Source: B18-G4 sp032250805 (GTDB lineage Bacteria > Bacteroidota > Bacteroidia > Bacteroidales > B18-G4). Taken from it: 64,000 nt of DNA. Positions 14,767 through 24,877 of this stretch are shown in pieces. The notes beneath the pieces are model-generated. The model did no database searches and was not told the DNA's origin. It saw only the letters and a list, made by a program, of their open reading frames with translations. The stretch covers positions 1 to 64,000 of the forward strand of contig JAVVEM010000011.1 in the NCBI GenBank assembly GCA_032250805.1, in the 5' to 3' direction. Position 1 is the first letter of the stretch. Each line of letters begins with the position of its first letter. Position numbers and translations under genes: made by a program.

Positions 14767-16719
14767 ATGAGCTATATTAAATTTGACAAGAATAAGTTAA
14801 TAAACCTGGAGTATTCACTTAAGCGTGAATTGCTCCGCTCAAACCGTGCAGGAGCATATTCCAGCCGCACCATTATCGGTTGTAATACGCGAAAGTATCA
14901 TGGGTTGCTTATCGTTCCCCAACCGGGCCTGGATCATGAGAACCATGTGTTGTTATCGAACCTTGATGAGGTCATTGTACAGAATAATGCTGAATTCAAT
15001 CTCGGTATTCACAAATACCCCGGCGGCATATACAGCCCCGGCGGGCATAAATATATACGGGATTTTAGCACCGAGCCCATTCCCAGCCTGGTATACAGGG
15101 TAGGAGGGGTTGTTCTCAGGAAAGAGTTAATTTTTGCCGAGAACCACGACAGGATGTTGATCCGGTATACGCTCGAGGATGCCCATTCGCCAACAAAATT
15201 GCGATTCAGGCCTTTCCTGGCTTTTCGCAATATGCATAAACTTTCGAAAGCGAATTTTTATATAAATGATAAGTACAGAAAGGCCCCCAACGGGATCAGG
15301 ATGCGTCTTTATGACGGGTATACGCCCATTTTTATGCAATTTTCCAAGAAAGTTGAATATACCCATGTTCCCGACTGGTACCATAATATCGAGTACCAGG
15401 AGGAAATGGAGCGTGGGTATGATTATAAGGAGGACCTTTTTGTTCCTGGATTTTTTGAAGTGGATATCAAAAAAGGCGAAAGCATAATTTTTTGTGCAGG
15501 CACTTCGGAAGTTAATCCTGCTTCCATAAAGCGGTCTTTTACCTCTGAGGTTAAGAAGCGCACACCGCGCAATAACTTTGAGAACTGTCTCAGGAACTCG
15601 GCTCAGCAATTTATTATCCGGCGCGATAATAAAACCTGGGTTGTTGCTGGCTTTCCGTGGTTCGGGCGCTGGGGCAGGGATACTTTTATTGCACTCCCCG
15701 GCCTGACCCTGAGCAATGACGACCCTGCAACATGCAAAGCGGTGATCGATTCAATGCTTGCCGACCTCAAAGGGCCGCTCTTTCCGAATATTGGTATGGG
15801 GCATGATTCGGCTTACAACTCGGTTGATGCTCCGTTGTGGTTTTTCTGGGCATTACAGCAGTATGCTGCCTATACCGGAGAGCATTCATCAATATGGAAG
15901 GCATATGGCCGTAAGATGAAAATGATCCTCGAAGGTTACCGCAAGGGCACGGAATTTAATATTGGCATGCTGGAAAACGGACTGATCAGGGCTGGTGAAC
16001 CGGGGCATGCCCTTACCTGGATGGATGCAGTTGTTGATGGAAAGCCTGTTACACCCAGGATCGGCCTTCCTGTCGAGATCAACGCACTCTGGTATAATGC
16101 CATCATGTTCAGCCTTGAGCTGGCACGGAAGGCAGATGATAATAAGTTTGTAAAACACTGGGAGCCCGTGGCAGAGATGATCCCTCAGGCATTTAAAAGC
16201 ACTTTCTGGAGCGAAGCGAAAGGCTATCTTGCCGATTATGTCGACGGGGAGCATACCGACTGGTCGGTGCGGCCCAATCAGGTGATCGCAGCTTCGCTGC
16301 CATACCGCCCAATTGATGAGTCGATATGTCTTTCGCTGATCAGCACAGTGCAGAAAGTCTTGCTTACCACCCGCGGATTGCGTTCCTTATCGCCGCAGGA
16401 TCCAAATTATCAAGGCATCTATTATGGTGACCAGGCAACACGCGACCAGGCCTATCATCAGGGAACTGTCTGGCCATGGCTGTTCGGGCATTTTGCCGAA
16501 GCATACCTGAGGATACACGGAAAATCGGGTGTGGATTATATTGAAACACTGTATAATGGTTTCGAGCCGGTGATGACCGAAGCAGGGATCGGATCCGTAT
16601 CAGAAGTTTATGACGGTGATCCGCCGCATCTTCCCGGGGGCACGATTTCGCAGGCATGGAGTGTTTCTGAATTGCTAAGAGTATATAAATTACTGCAGGA
16701 ATACCGAAACAAAGAATGA
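14767..16719 (+). CDS. Glycogen debranching enzyme, GH133 (amylo-alpha-1,6-glucosidase)
   Basis: A 650-residue protein with the N-terminal beta-sandwich domain of bacterial debranching enzymes (about 20-265; GCNTRKYHGLL near 39-48) and a C-terminal (alpha/alpha)6 barrel (about 275-640). The barrel starts with WVVAGFPWFGRWGRDTFIAL, where Asp305 is the conserved acidic residue, and ends with GSVSEVYDGD. It would hydrolyse alpha-1,6 branches of glycogen in the cytosol, making linear chains available to the phosphorylase encoded downstream. It is the first gene of a rightward operon; the next gene starts 28 nt after its stop. Length and domain order are typical for the family. Confidence 0.93.
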   Translation: MSYIKFDKNKLINLEYSLKRELLRSNRAGAYSSRTIIGCNTRKYHGLLIVPQPGLDHENHVLLSNLDEVIVQNNAEFNLGIHKYPGGIYSPGGHKYIRDFSTEPIPSLVYRVGGVVLRKELIFAENHDRMLIRYTLEDAHSPTKLRFRPFLAFRNMHKLSKANFYINDKYRKAPNGIRMRLYDGYTPIFMQFSKKVEYTHVPDWYHNIEYQEEMERGYDYKEDLFVPGFFEVDIKKGESIIFCAGTSEVNPASIKRSFTSEVKKRTPRNNFENCLRNSAQQFIIRRDNKTWVVAGFPWFGRWGRDTFIALPGLTLSNDDPATCKAVIDSMLADLKGPLFPNIGMGHDSAYNSVDAPLWFFWALQQYAAYTGEHSSIWKAYGRKMKMILEGYRKGTEFNIGMLENGLIRAGEPGHALTWMDAVVDGKPVTPRIGLPVEINALWYNAIMFSLELARKADDNKFVKHWEPVAEMIPQAFKSTFWSEAKGYLADYVDGEHTDWSVRPNQVIAASLPYRPIDESICLSLISTVQKVLLTTRGLRSLSPQDPNYQGIYYGDQATRDQAYHQGTVWPWLFGHFAEAYLRIHGKSGVDYIETLYNGFEPVMTEAGIGSVSEVYDGDPPHLPGGTISQAWSVSELLRVYKLLQEYRNKE

Positions 16720-16747
16720 AAATATTAATCACTATAACGATCCGCTG

Positions 16748-18025
16748 ATGAAAGTATTAATGTTTGGCTGGGAATTCCCGCCGCATATTTCCGGAGGACT
16801 TGGCACGGCCTGCTATGGAATGACCAAAGGGCTCATGAAACATGGCGTGGAAGTGCTGTTTGTAGTTCCGAAAGCATATGGCGATGAAGATCAGCAGGCT
16901 GTACGGCTGATCAATGCCAGTGATATCAGTGTGGATTTCCGCGATAAGAAATATGAAGAATACTGGCAGCGTATAACCTATATGGAGATCGGTTCCAACC
17001 TGATTCCCTATGTGGGCCCTGAAGAGTTCAGGAGGATCATGGAAGCAAAGGAGCTTGAAAGTATCAGCAGTACTGATCATGTACTTTCCGAAAAGTTTGA
17101 ATTTTCAGGAAAATATGGTACAGATCTGATGGACGAAGTGAAACGTTATGCTCTGATCGCTTCTGCAATTGCTGCAACATCTGATTTTGACGTGATCCAC
17201 GCACACGACTGGCTCACATACGCTGCAGGCGTGGCAGCCAAGAGTGTGAGCGGAAAGCCCCTGGTGGTGCATATGCATGCTACCGAGTTCGACCGTTCGG
17301 GAGATAATGTAAACCAGAACGTGTATGATCTTGAAAGGAAAGGAATGGAAGAGGCCGATCGTGTGATCGCCGTAAGCAACCTTACACGGAAAACGGTGAT
17401 CGAACGTTATGGCATCAACCCCGATAAGGTGTTTACCGTATACAATGCCGTTGAGCCGAATGAGAAAGGAAACCAGTATTACCACAGGGGCGTGCAGGAA
17501 AAAGTAGTTACCTTTCTGGGTCGCATCACTTTTCAGAAAGGACCTGATTATTTTGTTGAAGCTGCCAGGAAAGTACTCAATAAAGATCCTCATGTAAGGT
17601 TTGTTATGGCCGGCAGCGGCGATATGATGAACAAAACAATAAAGCGGGTTGCCGAGCTGAAAATGGGCGACAGGTTTCATTTTACAGGATTCCTGAAAGG
17701 CGATGATGTGGATCATATGTTCGGGCTGAGCGATGTATTTGTGATGCCATCCGTATCTGAACCTTTTGGTATTGTTCCGCTCGAAGCGATGCGTTCGAAT
17801 GTGCCGGTGGTTATTTCAAAACAATCAGGCGTTTCGGAGATCCTGAGGCATGCCCTGAAGATCGATTTTTGGGATATCGACGCCATGGCCGATTCAATAT
17901 ACGGGCTTTTGCACTATGAAGGCTTGTCGAAAATGTTTAAACACTATGGCAAGGATGAGGTCGACAACCTGAAATGGGAAAATGCCGCATTCCATATTAA
18001 AGAAGTATATAAAAGTGTTTTATAA
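16748..18025 (+). CDS. GT4 family glycosyltransferase, glycogen-operon type
   Basis: A 425-residue GT-B fold protein. The N-terminal glycine-rich loop lies in GWEFPPHISGGLGTACYG, the usual acceptor/nucleotide region of GT4 and GT5 enzymes. The C-terminal half has FLGRITFQKGPDYFVEA and the donor-binding motif SEPFGIVPLEAM. It probably transfers glucose or another hexose from a nucleotide sugar to an alpha-glucan. The neighbours (debranching enzyme before, GH57 enzyme 17 nt after) support a role in glucan building, perhaps priming or elongation beside the GT3 synthase encoded further down. Exact donor and product cannot be read from the sequence. Confidence 0.88.
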   Translation: MKVLMFGWEFPPHISGGLGTACYGMTKGLMKHGVEVLFVVPKAYGDEDQQAVRLINASDISVDFRDKKYEEYWQRITYMEIGSNLIPYVGPEEFRRIMEAKELESISSTDHVLSEKFEFSGKYGTDLMDEVKRYALIASAIAATSDFDVIHAHDWLTYAAGVAAKSVSGKPLVVHMHATEFDRSGDNVNQNVYDLERKGMEEADRVIAVSNLTRKTVIERYGINPDKVFTVYNAVEPNEKGNQYYHRGVQEKVVTFLGRITFQKGPDYFVEAARKVLNKDPHVRFVMAGSGDMMNKTIKRVAELKMGDRFHFTGFLKGDDVDHMFGLSDVFVMPSVSEPFGIVPLEAMRSNVPVVISKQSGVSEILRHALKIDFWDIDAMADSIYGLLHYEGLSKMFKHYGKDEVDNLKWENAAFHIKEVYKSVL

Positions 18026-18042
18026 GAAAGGGAATTTGTAAT

Positions 18043-19620
18043 ATGAGATCCATTTGTTTTTATTTCCAGGTCCATCAGCCATACAGGCTGCGGACATACC
18101 GCTTTTTTGATATCGGTAATAACCATCATTATTATAATGATCAGGAAAACCGTTTTATAATGCGCCGGGTGGCTGAAAAATGTTATCTGCCGATGAACCG
18201 CCTGTTGCTTGATCTTATAAATGAATATGGTGTTGCATTCAAGGTGAGCTTTTCGATATCAGGCACAGCCATGGAGCAGTTCGAAAACTATGCTCCTGAT
18301 GTACTGGATAGCTTCAGGGAACTGGCAGCTACCGGAAATGTTGAGTTTATTGCCGAAACACAGTCACACTCGCTGGTGGCCCTGAAAAACAGGGAGGAAT
18401 TTGTTGCCCAGGTGGATGCCCAAAAGCAAAAAGTTGAGCAATATTTTGGCCAGGTTCCAACAACATTCAGAAATACCGAGCTGATCTATTCTGATGAGAT
18501 CGGCAGCATGGTGGCCGATATGGGGTTTAATCTGATGCTTACTGAAGGAGCAAAGCATGTACTCGGCTGGAAAAGCCCGAACTATATGTATGCCAACGCA
18601 ATTAATCCCAAACTAAAGCTTCTCTTGAAAAACTTCAGGCTCAGCGACGACATCGCTTTCAGATTTTCGCAGCAGAGCTGGCCCGAATGGCCACTCACAA
18701 CCGAGAAATTTGTGGGCTGGCTCAATGATATCGACCAGAAAGAAGAAGTGGTGAACCTGTTTATGGATTATGAAACTTTTGGCGAGCATCAATGGCCTGA
18801 AACGGGTATCTTCGAATTTATGCGTGCGCTGCCGGCAAGGGTTTTCTCACACTCTAACTATACCTTTAATACACCCTCCGAACTGGCCGAAAAATTGCAA
18901 CCTGTATCAGCAGTCCACGTGCCTTATCCCATTTCATGGGCCGATGAAGAACGCGATCTTACCGCCTGGCTGGGCAATGAACTCCAGGATGAAGCTTTCG
19001 ATAAATTGTACTCACTCAGCGAGGGGGTAAAGAAATGTGCCGATCCGGGCATTATTCGCGACTGGCGGCTGCTCCAAACAAGCGACCACTTCTACTATAT
19101 GTGTACCAAGTGGTTCTCTGATGGCGATGTGCATAAATATTTTAATCCCTATGGCACACCCTATGAAGCATTTATTAATTATATGAATATACTTTCTGAT
19201 TTTATGGTCCGCGTTGAGGAGCATTGCCATCAATCGTCATTTTCCGAAAATATCGATGATACGATCGAAAGAGCGGCCGAATTCGGCAAATCTTTAAAAG
19301 ATAAGACCTTCAAAATGGGCGAAAAGGTAAAGGAAAAGGTGAGGGATACCAATATTGGCGACAAAAGCCTGAATGATATCGCTTCAATGTCGAATGCCCG
19401 CATCAGGGAATTGTTGCGCAGGGTGGATATTGAGGAACTGTCGGTAGCGCTTCAAAACGCCAGTGATGATGTGCGCGAGCGGATACTGCCTAACCTTGGC
19501 AGCAGGGCACGAAAAAAATATGATCAGGTGCAGGCCGATCTGAGGAAATTTAAAAAATCCGACATTAAAAAATATACAGCCAATATTGAAAAGGAAATTA
19601 AAAACCTGTTCAGGAAATAA
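18043..19620 (+). CDS. GH57 family alpha-glucan hydrolase or transferase
   Basis: A 525-residue protein with the GH57 signature near the N-terminus (FYFQVHQPYRL, His as metal or substrate ligand). The likely nucleophile Glu is in FRNTELIYSDE and the acid/base Asp in LFMDYETFGEHQWP. The last 120 residues are charged and look helical, an extension rich in Lys, Arg and Asp. GH57 includes alpha-amylases, 4-alpha-glucanotransferases and branching enzymes. Since no GH13 branching enzyme gene is in the window, a branching or transferase role is possible, but alpha-amylase is the usual annotation. It is cytosolic (no signal peptide) and lies in the middle of the glucan operon. Confidence 0.88.
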   Translation: MRSICFYFQVHQPYRLRTYRFFDIGNNHHYYNDQENRFIMRRVAEKCYLPMNRLLLDLINEYGVAFKVSFSISGTAMEQFENYAPDVLDSFRELAATGNVEFIAETQSHSLVALKNREEFVAQVDAQKQKVEQYFGQVPTTFRNTELIYSDEIGSMVADMGFNLMLTEGAKHVLGWKSPNYMYANAINPKLKLLLKNFRLSDDIAFRFSQQSWPEWPLTTEKFVGWLNDIDQKEEVVNLFMDYETFGEHQWPETGIFEFMRALPARVFSHSNYTFNTPSELAEKLQPVSAVHVPYPISWADEERDLTAWLGNELQDEAFDKLYSLSEGVKKCADPGIIRDWRLLQTSDHFYYMCTKWFSDGDVHKYFNPYGTPYEAFINYMNILSDFMVRVEEHCHQSSFSENIDDTIERAAEFGKSLKDKTFKMGEKVKEKVRDTNIGDKSLNDIASMSNARIRELLRRVDIEELSVALQNASDDVRERILPNLGSRARKKYDQVQADLRKFKKSDIKKYTANIEKEIKNLFRK

Positions 19621-19653
19621 TGCCGTTTACAGGCATCAGTAGAAAGAGGAATT

Positions 19654-20427
19654 ATGGATTTGAAGATCACAGGACAGCTTTTTATCGTTAGCGGAGCAAG
19701 CTCAGGATTGGGTAAAGCAGTGGCTAAAGTGTTGCTCGATAACGGTGCTGGTGTAATTGCCCTGGCCCGGAACGAAGATAAGCTAAATGAACTTTGTAAT
19801 GAATATACACGGGCAGAAAAAGTCAGCGGCGATGTTTTGAGCGATGAAAGCCTCAGGGCAGTTATCGAAAAAATTGATGGCCGCGAATTGTCGGGGGTAT
19901 TTGTCAATGCCGGCGGACCTCCTGCGCTTTCGTTCCTGGAAACGGAGCTTAGCGACTGGGATGAAGCTTATCGCCTGCTCCTTCGCTGGAAGGTTGCCCT
20001 GATAAGGATGCTTTTACCGGTATTCATGAAGCAGGGCTACGGAAGGATATTGTTCAGCGAGAGTTCAACACTGAAGCAGCCCATCGAAAACCTGGTGCTC
20101 AGCAACTCCTTGCGCATGGCTGTTGCAGGCATGGCTAAAACCCTTTCGCAGGAGGTTGCAGATCGGGGAATAACAGTAAACATTATAGGTCCCGGCTTTC
20201 ATGATACGGAAGCTGTTAACAGGCTGTTTATAAAGAAAAGCAAACTCGAAGGGATCTCCTTCGATGAAGCCAGGGCGGCAGGCGTATCGGGGATCCCGGT
20301 CGGAAAGATCGGCGATCCGGCCGAATTTGCCTCGCTCGCGGCATGGCTTCTCTCACCCTTATCAGGCTTCGTTACCGGGCAGGTATATACGCTTGATGGG
20401 GGAACGACCCGGTATTCTCTCGGATAA
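19654..20427 (+). CDS. Atypical SDR protein lacking the catalytic Tyr/Lys
   Basis: A 257-residue Rossmann-fold protein with the NAD(P)-binding turn SGASSGLGKA (about 11-20), VNAGGPP in place of NNAG, and a C-terminal GQVYTLDGG typical of FabG-like SDRs. The active site is altered: Ser is kept in FSESST, but the YxxxK signature is replaced by LSNSL. This matches a known group of BKR-like SDRs with a degenerate catalytic tetrad, so the reaction is doubtful. It is embedded in the glucan operon, 33 nt after the GH57 gene and on the same strand, which is unusual company for an SDR. A moonlighting or regulatory dinucleotide-binding role is only speculation. Confidence 0.85.
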   Translation: MDLKITGQLFIVSGASSGLGKAVAKVLLDNGAGVIALARNEDKLNELCNEYTRAEKVSGDVLSDESLRAVIEKIDGRELSGVFVNAGGPPALSFLETELSDWDEAYRLLLRWKVALIRMLLPVFMKQGYGRILFSESSTLKQPIENLVLSNSLRMAVAGMAKTLSQEVADRGITVNIIGPGFHDTEAVNRLFIKKSKLEGISFDEARAAGVSGIPVGKIGDPAEFASLAAWLLSPLSGFVTGQVYTLDGGTTRYSLG

Positions 20428-20509
20428 CAATACACAATCCACTGCTTTGGAGGATGGTTTTTGATATCTTCCGAAGGAGATCAGGAAAAAAGCAATAGCG
20501 CAATTCGAC

Positions 20510-20517
20510 TATTTTTG
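20510..20517 (+). promoter_or_regulatory. -7 element before the GT3-GT35 gene
   Basis: TATTTTTG at 20510-20517 matches TAnnTTTG and ends 21 nt before the ATG at 20539. It suggests that the synthase-phosphorylase gene has its own promoter within the glucan cluster, in a 111-nt gap. Confidence 0.5.
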
Positions 20518-20538
20518 CATGAATTTTAAAAAACGAAA

Positions 20539-23500
20539 ATGATGAGTGAAAAAGTAATAAAACCCGATTATATTTTTGAAACCAGCTGGGAGATATGTAA
20601 TAAGGTGGGAGGGATCTATACCGTCCTGTCAACCAAAGCCCGCACCATTACTGAGGACTATGGCGATAATTATATCCTAATAGGCCCGGATGTTTGGATG
20701 GAGACCAGTGAGCACCCTGATTTTATTGAAGATTTTGATATTCTGACCGAATGGAGAGAAAAGGCTGCCCAGGAAGGACTCAACATCCGCCTGGGACGCT
20801 GGAATGTGAGTGGTTATCCACTGGTCATCCTGGTTGACTTTAAACCCCTGTTCACTGAAAAAGATAAGATATTTTATGAATTGTGGGAACAATTTAAGCT
20901 CGACTCCCTTTCGGGACAGTGGGATTATATCGAACCTGCCATGTTTGGCTATGCTGCAGCCAGGGTGATTGAAAGTTATTATGAGTTTCACCTTTCTTCA
21001 AAAGACCGCATCGTTGCACATTTTCATGAATGGATGACCGGTACCGGGATATTGTACCTTAAAACTCATGTGGCACAGGTGGCTACTGTCTTTACAAGCC
21101 ATGCCACAGTGCTTGGACGCTCAATTGCAGGCAACGGACTCCCGCTTTACGGAGATATGGAGAAATACAAGGCTGAAGAAACGGCACGTAGTTTTGGGGT
21201 TCTTTCAAAACAATCACTCGAATCAATGAGTGCCAAACAGGCCGATAGCTTCACAACGGTTAGTGAGATCACAGCCAGGGAATGCAAGCATTTTCTTAGA
21301 AAAACACCTGATGTGATCACGGTGAATGGTTTTGAGGATTCATTTGTTCCGCCGGACGACAAATTTGATGAAAAAAGACAGGAGGCCCGCCAAAAACTTT
21401 TATCGGTCGCCTCAGCTGTTACAGGGCAAAAAATGCCTGACGACAGCCTGCTGGTGATCAATAGTGGCCGTTACGAATTCCATAATAAGGGAATGGACAT
21501 TTTTATTGATGCCCTGGCCGAACTAAATAAAATGGATGATCTGCCGAAAAAGGTGATTGCTTACATCACTGTGCCGGCAAATCATGCCGGTGCACGTCAG
21601 GATGTGCTCAAGCGCATGAATGACCTTCATTCGGAACCGGTCGAAAAACCATGGCTGTCGCATTATCTTTTCGACGAAGAGAAGGACCCGAGCATTCGGA
21701 GGATCAAAGAGAAAGGATTGATGAACAACGAGAACAGCAAGGTAAGTGTGATCTTTGTCCCGGCATATCTTGATGGCCGGGATGGCATTTTTAATATGCC
21801 TTACTACGACATACTTATCGGATTTGATGTTTCTGTTTTTCCATCATACTACGAACCCTGGGGCTACACTCCCCTCGAAAGCATCGCTTTTAGTATTCCT
21901 ACTGTTACCACTTCCCTGGCGGGATTTGGCAGTTGGGTGAATGATTTTCACAAGGTTGAGAAAAAAGGCGTTATCGTATCCGAGAGGACCGATGACAATG
22001 AGGCTGATGTGGTAAAAGACATCTTTGGCACCCTGAAAGCTTTCGCTGAAATGAGTGCTGCAAAATATGATGAAGCAGCCCGGGAGGCTTACAAAATATC
22101 GCGGGATGCACTCTGGCAATCGTTTATCGATAATTACAGGAAGGCATGGTCGGTGGCGCTGCACAAAGTGGGCGGACGTGAAGAATTGTTCAGTGGCAAG
22201 CAACAGCAATTCAGGTTAAGGGAATATATTCCTGCCACGGATATTGATGCCGAACCCAAGTGGAAAAAGATCCTGGTGAAAGCGAAGATCCCACAAAAGC
22301 TGATTGGTTTACAGGAACTTTCAAAAAACCTTTGGTGGAGCTGGAATTGTGAGGCAGAGGCAATATTCAAGTATATGCATCGCGAAAAATGGGACGCATC
22401 GGGTCATAACCCGGTAGCATTTCTCGAAGCCATACCCATGGACCGTTACAAGGAACTGGAAAAGGACAAGGAATTTTTAAAAATGCTTGAGTCCGTAATG
22501 AACCAATTTACAAAATACATTGAAAAAAAACCCGCCGCAGGATCACCGCTGATCTCATACTTCAGCATGGAGTATGGCCTGCACACATCAATTAAGATAT
22601 ATTCAGGCGGACTGGGTATCCTGGCCGGGGATTACCTGAAACAGGCCAGCGACTCCAACCTGAACATGATCGGGATCGGGCTCATGTACCGCTACGGCTA
22701 CTTCAACCAAAGGCTTTCGCCGCATGGGGAGCAGATCGCCGAGTATGTCCGGCAACGCTTTTCATACCTTCCGATCTCGCCAGTAAGGGATGAACAAGGC
22801 AAATGGATAAAGATAAACCTTGCCTTACCAGGCCGCTCACTGACGGCCAAAGCCTGGCAGCTTGATATCGGCAGGATAAAATTATACCTGCTCGATACCG
22901 ATATCAGTGACAACCAGGACAAAGATCGCACGATTACCCACCATCTGTATGGCGGCAACAACGAACATCGCCTGAAGCAGGAGCTGTTGCTGGGTGTTGG
23001 AGGTATTCGATTGCTCGAGGCATTGAAGCTCAGCCCAAACGTATACCACTGCAATGAAGGACATGCCGCATTTATTGGTATTGAAAGGATGCGCCGGCTG
23101 ATTGAAAGCCGCATCATTACTTACCCCATGGCAAAGGAGATCGTTAGGGCATCAACGCTGTTTACGACCCATACGCCTGTACCGGCCGGGCATGATGCTT
23201 TTAGCGAGGATCTGCTTCGCACATATATTCCACACTATCCGGGCAGGCTCAACATATCGTGGGATGAATTTATGCAACTTGGAAGGGCAAACCCGCATTC
23301 CAAAGCAGATCCCTTCTCCATGAGTGTTCTGGCTGTAAACCTTTCGGGCGAGGTAAATGGTGTTAGCCGGATCCATGGCAAGGAATCGCGTAAAATGTTT
23401 AGTGTGATGTATCCGGGATACTTCCCCGAAGAAGTGAATATTGGCCACATTACCAATGGGGTGCATTATGCCACATGGACATCCAGGATATGGATAGACT

Positions 23501-24792
23501 TGTTTAAAGAAACCTTCGGGCCGGGCTTTTATGAAAATCAATCGGATCCGAAGTACTGGGAAAAAGTGCGCGATATCCCCGATAATGTGATATGGAATGT
23601 AAGACAGGAATTAAAATCGGAATTGTTTGCCTTTTTAAAAAAACGGCTCACCGAAGATATGGCCCACCGTCAGGAAGCTCCGCAGATCATTATCAATACT
23701 ATCGACAAACTTGATGCAAACATCCTGACCATTGGCTTTGCCCGCCGCTTTGCTACCTATAAACGGGCTCAACTCTTGTTTAAGAATGAAGCCCAACTGG
23801 CGCGCATTGTCAATAACCCCGACCGCCCGGTGCAGTTTATCTTTGCAGGAAAGGCACACCCGAACGATAAGGCAGGCCAGGACCTGATCCGCCATATCAT
23901 TGAAACATCGCGTAAACCCGAATTTCAGGGAAGGATCGTTTTTCTTGAGAACTATGATATGCAGCTTGCCCGGAAACTTGTGCAGGGAGTCGATGTTTGG
24001 TTGAATACACCAACCAGGCCGCTGGAGGCATCTGGCACAAGCGGGATGAAAGCACTGATGAATGGCGTACTTAATTTTAGTGTGATGGATGGCTGGTGGG
24101 CAGAAGGATTCAGGGAAAATGCCGGCTGGGCGATAGAAGAAAAACGCACTTTCGACAACCAGCAGTTCCAGGACGAACTTGATGCCGAAACAATTTATAA
24201 TATTTTCGAGGACGATATCATTCCGCGATTTTATAAATTGAACCAGGATAATGTTCCGGCCGAATGGATCAGGTATGTGAAGAATTCAATAGCAGGAATA
24301 TGCAGTGAATTTACCATGAAACGCATGCTCGATCAATATGTTGAGAAATATTATAATTCTATTGCAGAACGTGCAGTTGCCATAAAAGCAAATAATTGTG
24401 CACTGGCAGCAGAAATTGCCGACTGGAAGTCACGCATCAGGGCGCATTGGCCCGAAATTGTTGTAAAATCAGTTAAAGTGCCTGATGCCAAAACGCGGGC
24501 ATTGACCTTTGGTGAAAGCTTTAAGGTGGAGGTTCAGCTCGATTGTGGCCAACTGTCGCCCGAAGACATCGAACTGGAAGTGGTTTTTGGCCAGCAGGCA
24601 AACCTCGGCCTCGAAGATGTTCTATTTGTGAAAAAGCTCAGGCATAGATCCACAAACAAGGAAGGCTTGTCGGTTTTTGCAGGTGATTTTGAAATCGACC
24701 ACGCCGGATCGCTCGATTATGCCATCAGGATTTTTCCCAGCAATCCTCTGCTGCCGAACAAACAGGAAACGGGATTATTGCGGTATATTTAG
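20539..24792 (+). CDS. Glycogen synthase (GT3)-alpha-glucan phosphorylase (GT35) fusion
   Basis: A 1417-residue protein joining opposing activities. Residues 1-~560 are a eukaryotic-type GT3 glycogen synthase (FETSWEICNKVGGIYTV at the start; YYEPWGYTPLESIAFSIPT near 435). A DUF3417-like linker (about 590-690, LSKNLWWSWN) leads into a short-type glucan phosphorylase (about 690-1417) with YFSMEYGLHTSIKIYSGGLG, THTPVPAGHD, ARRFATYKRA and the PLP-binding SGTSGMKALMNG, where Lys1171 is the expected Schiff-base lysine. Both halves keep their key motifs, so one chain can both extend glucan from a nucleotide-glucose and release glucose-1-phosphate. The fusion is known in Bacteroidota. The ATG at 20539 is followed by a second ATG one codon later. 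Confidence 0.93.
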   Translation: MMSEKVIKPDYIFETSWEICNKVGGIYTVLSTKARTITEDYGDNYILIGPDVWMETSEHPDFIEDFDILTEWREKAAQEGLNIRLGRWNVSGYPLVILVDFKPLFTEKDKIFYELWEQFKLDSLSGQWDYIEPAMFGYAAARVIESYYEFHLSSKDRIVAHFHEWMTGTGILYLKTHVAQVATVFTSHATVLGRSIAGNGLPLYGDMEKYKAEETARSFGVLSKQSLESMSAKQADSFTTVSEITARECKHFLRKTPDVITVNGFEDSFVPPDDKFDEKRQEARQKLLSVASAVTGQKMPDDSLLVINSGRYEFHNKGMDIFIDALAELNKMDDLPKKVIAYITVPANHAGARQDVLKRMNDLHSEPVEKPWLSHYLFDEEKDPSIRRIKEKGLMNNENSKVSVIFVPAYLDGRDGIFNMPYYDILIGFDVSVFPSYYEPWGYTPLESIAFSIPTVTTSLAGFGSWVNDFHKVEKKGVIVSERTDDNEADVVKDIFGTLKAFAEMSAAKYDEAAREAYKISRDALWQSFIDNYRKAWSVALHKVGGREELFSGKQQQFRLREYIPATDIDAEPKWKKILVKAKIPQKLIGLQELSKNLWWSWNCEAEAIFKYMHREKWDASGHNPVAFLEAIPMDRYKELEKDKEFLKMLESVMNQFTKYIEKKPAAGSPLISYFSMEYGLHTSIKIYSGGLGILAGDYLKQASDSNLNMIGIGLMYRYGYFNQRLSPHGEQIAEYVRQRFSYLPISPVRDEQGKWIKINLALPGRSLTAKAWQLDIGRIKLYLLDTDISDNQDKDRTITHHLYGGNNEHRLKQELLLGVGGIRLLEALKLSPNVYHCNEGHAAFIGIERMRRLIESRIITYPMAKEIVRASTLFTTHTPVPAGHDAFSEDLLRTYIPHYPGRLNISWDEFMQLGRANPHSKADPFSMSVLAVNLSGEVNGVSRIHGKESRKMFSVMYPGYFPEEVNIGHITNGVHYATWTSRIWIDLFKETFGPGFYENQSDPKYWEKVRDIPDNVIWNVRQELKSELFAFLKKRLTEDMAHRQEAPQIIINTIDKLDANILTIGFARRFATYKRAQLLFKNEAQLARIVNNPDRPVQFIFAGKAHPNDKAGQDLIRHIIETSRKPEFQGRIVFLENYDMQLARKLVQGVDVWLNTPTRPLEASGTSGMKALMNGVLNFSVMDGWWAEGFRENAGWAIEEKRTFDNQQFQDELDAETIYNIFEDDIIPRFYKLNQDNVPAEWIRYVKNSIAGICSEFTMKRMLDQYVEKYYNSIAERAVAIKANNCALAAEIADWKSRIRAHWPEIVVKSVKVPDAKTRALTFGESFKVEVQLDCGQLSPEDIELEVVFGQQANLGLEDVLFVKKLRHRSTNKEGLSVFAGDFEIDHAGSLDYAIRIFPSNPLLPNKQETGLLRYI

Positions 24793-24824
24793 TTTTTTCC
24801 AGTGAAAAATACGCTGAAATATAT

Positions 24825-24851
24825 TTTGAAAAAAGTCTTTTGTTATCTTTG
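24825..24851 (+). promoter_or_regulatory. Promoter of fabG
   Basis: TTTG at 24825-24828 and TATCTTTG at 24844-24851 fit the Bacteroidota promoter with a somewhat short 15-nt spacer. The -7 element ends 26 nt before the ATG at 24878. Confidence 0.5.
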
Positions 24852-24877
24852 AACAGAATCGTTAATAAATAACAATC

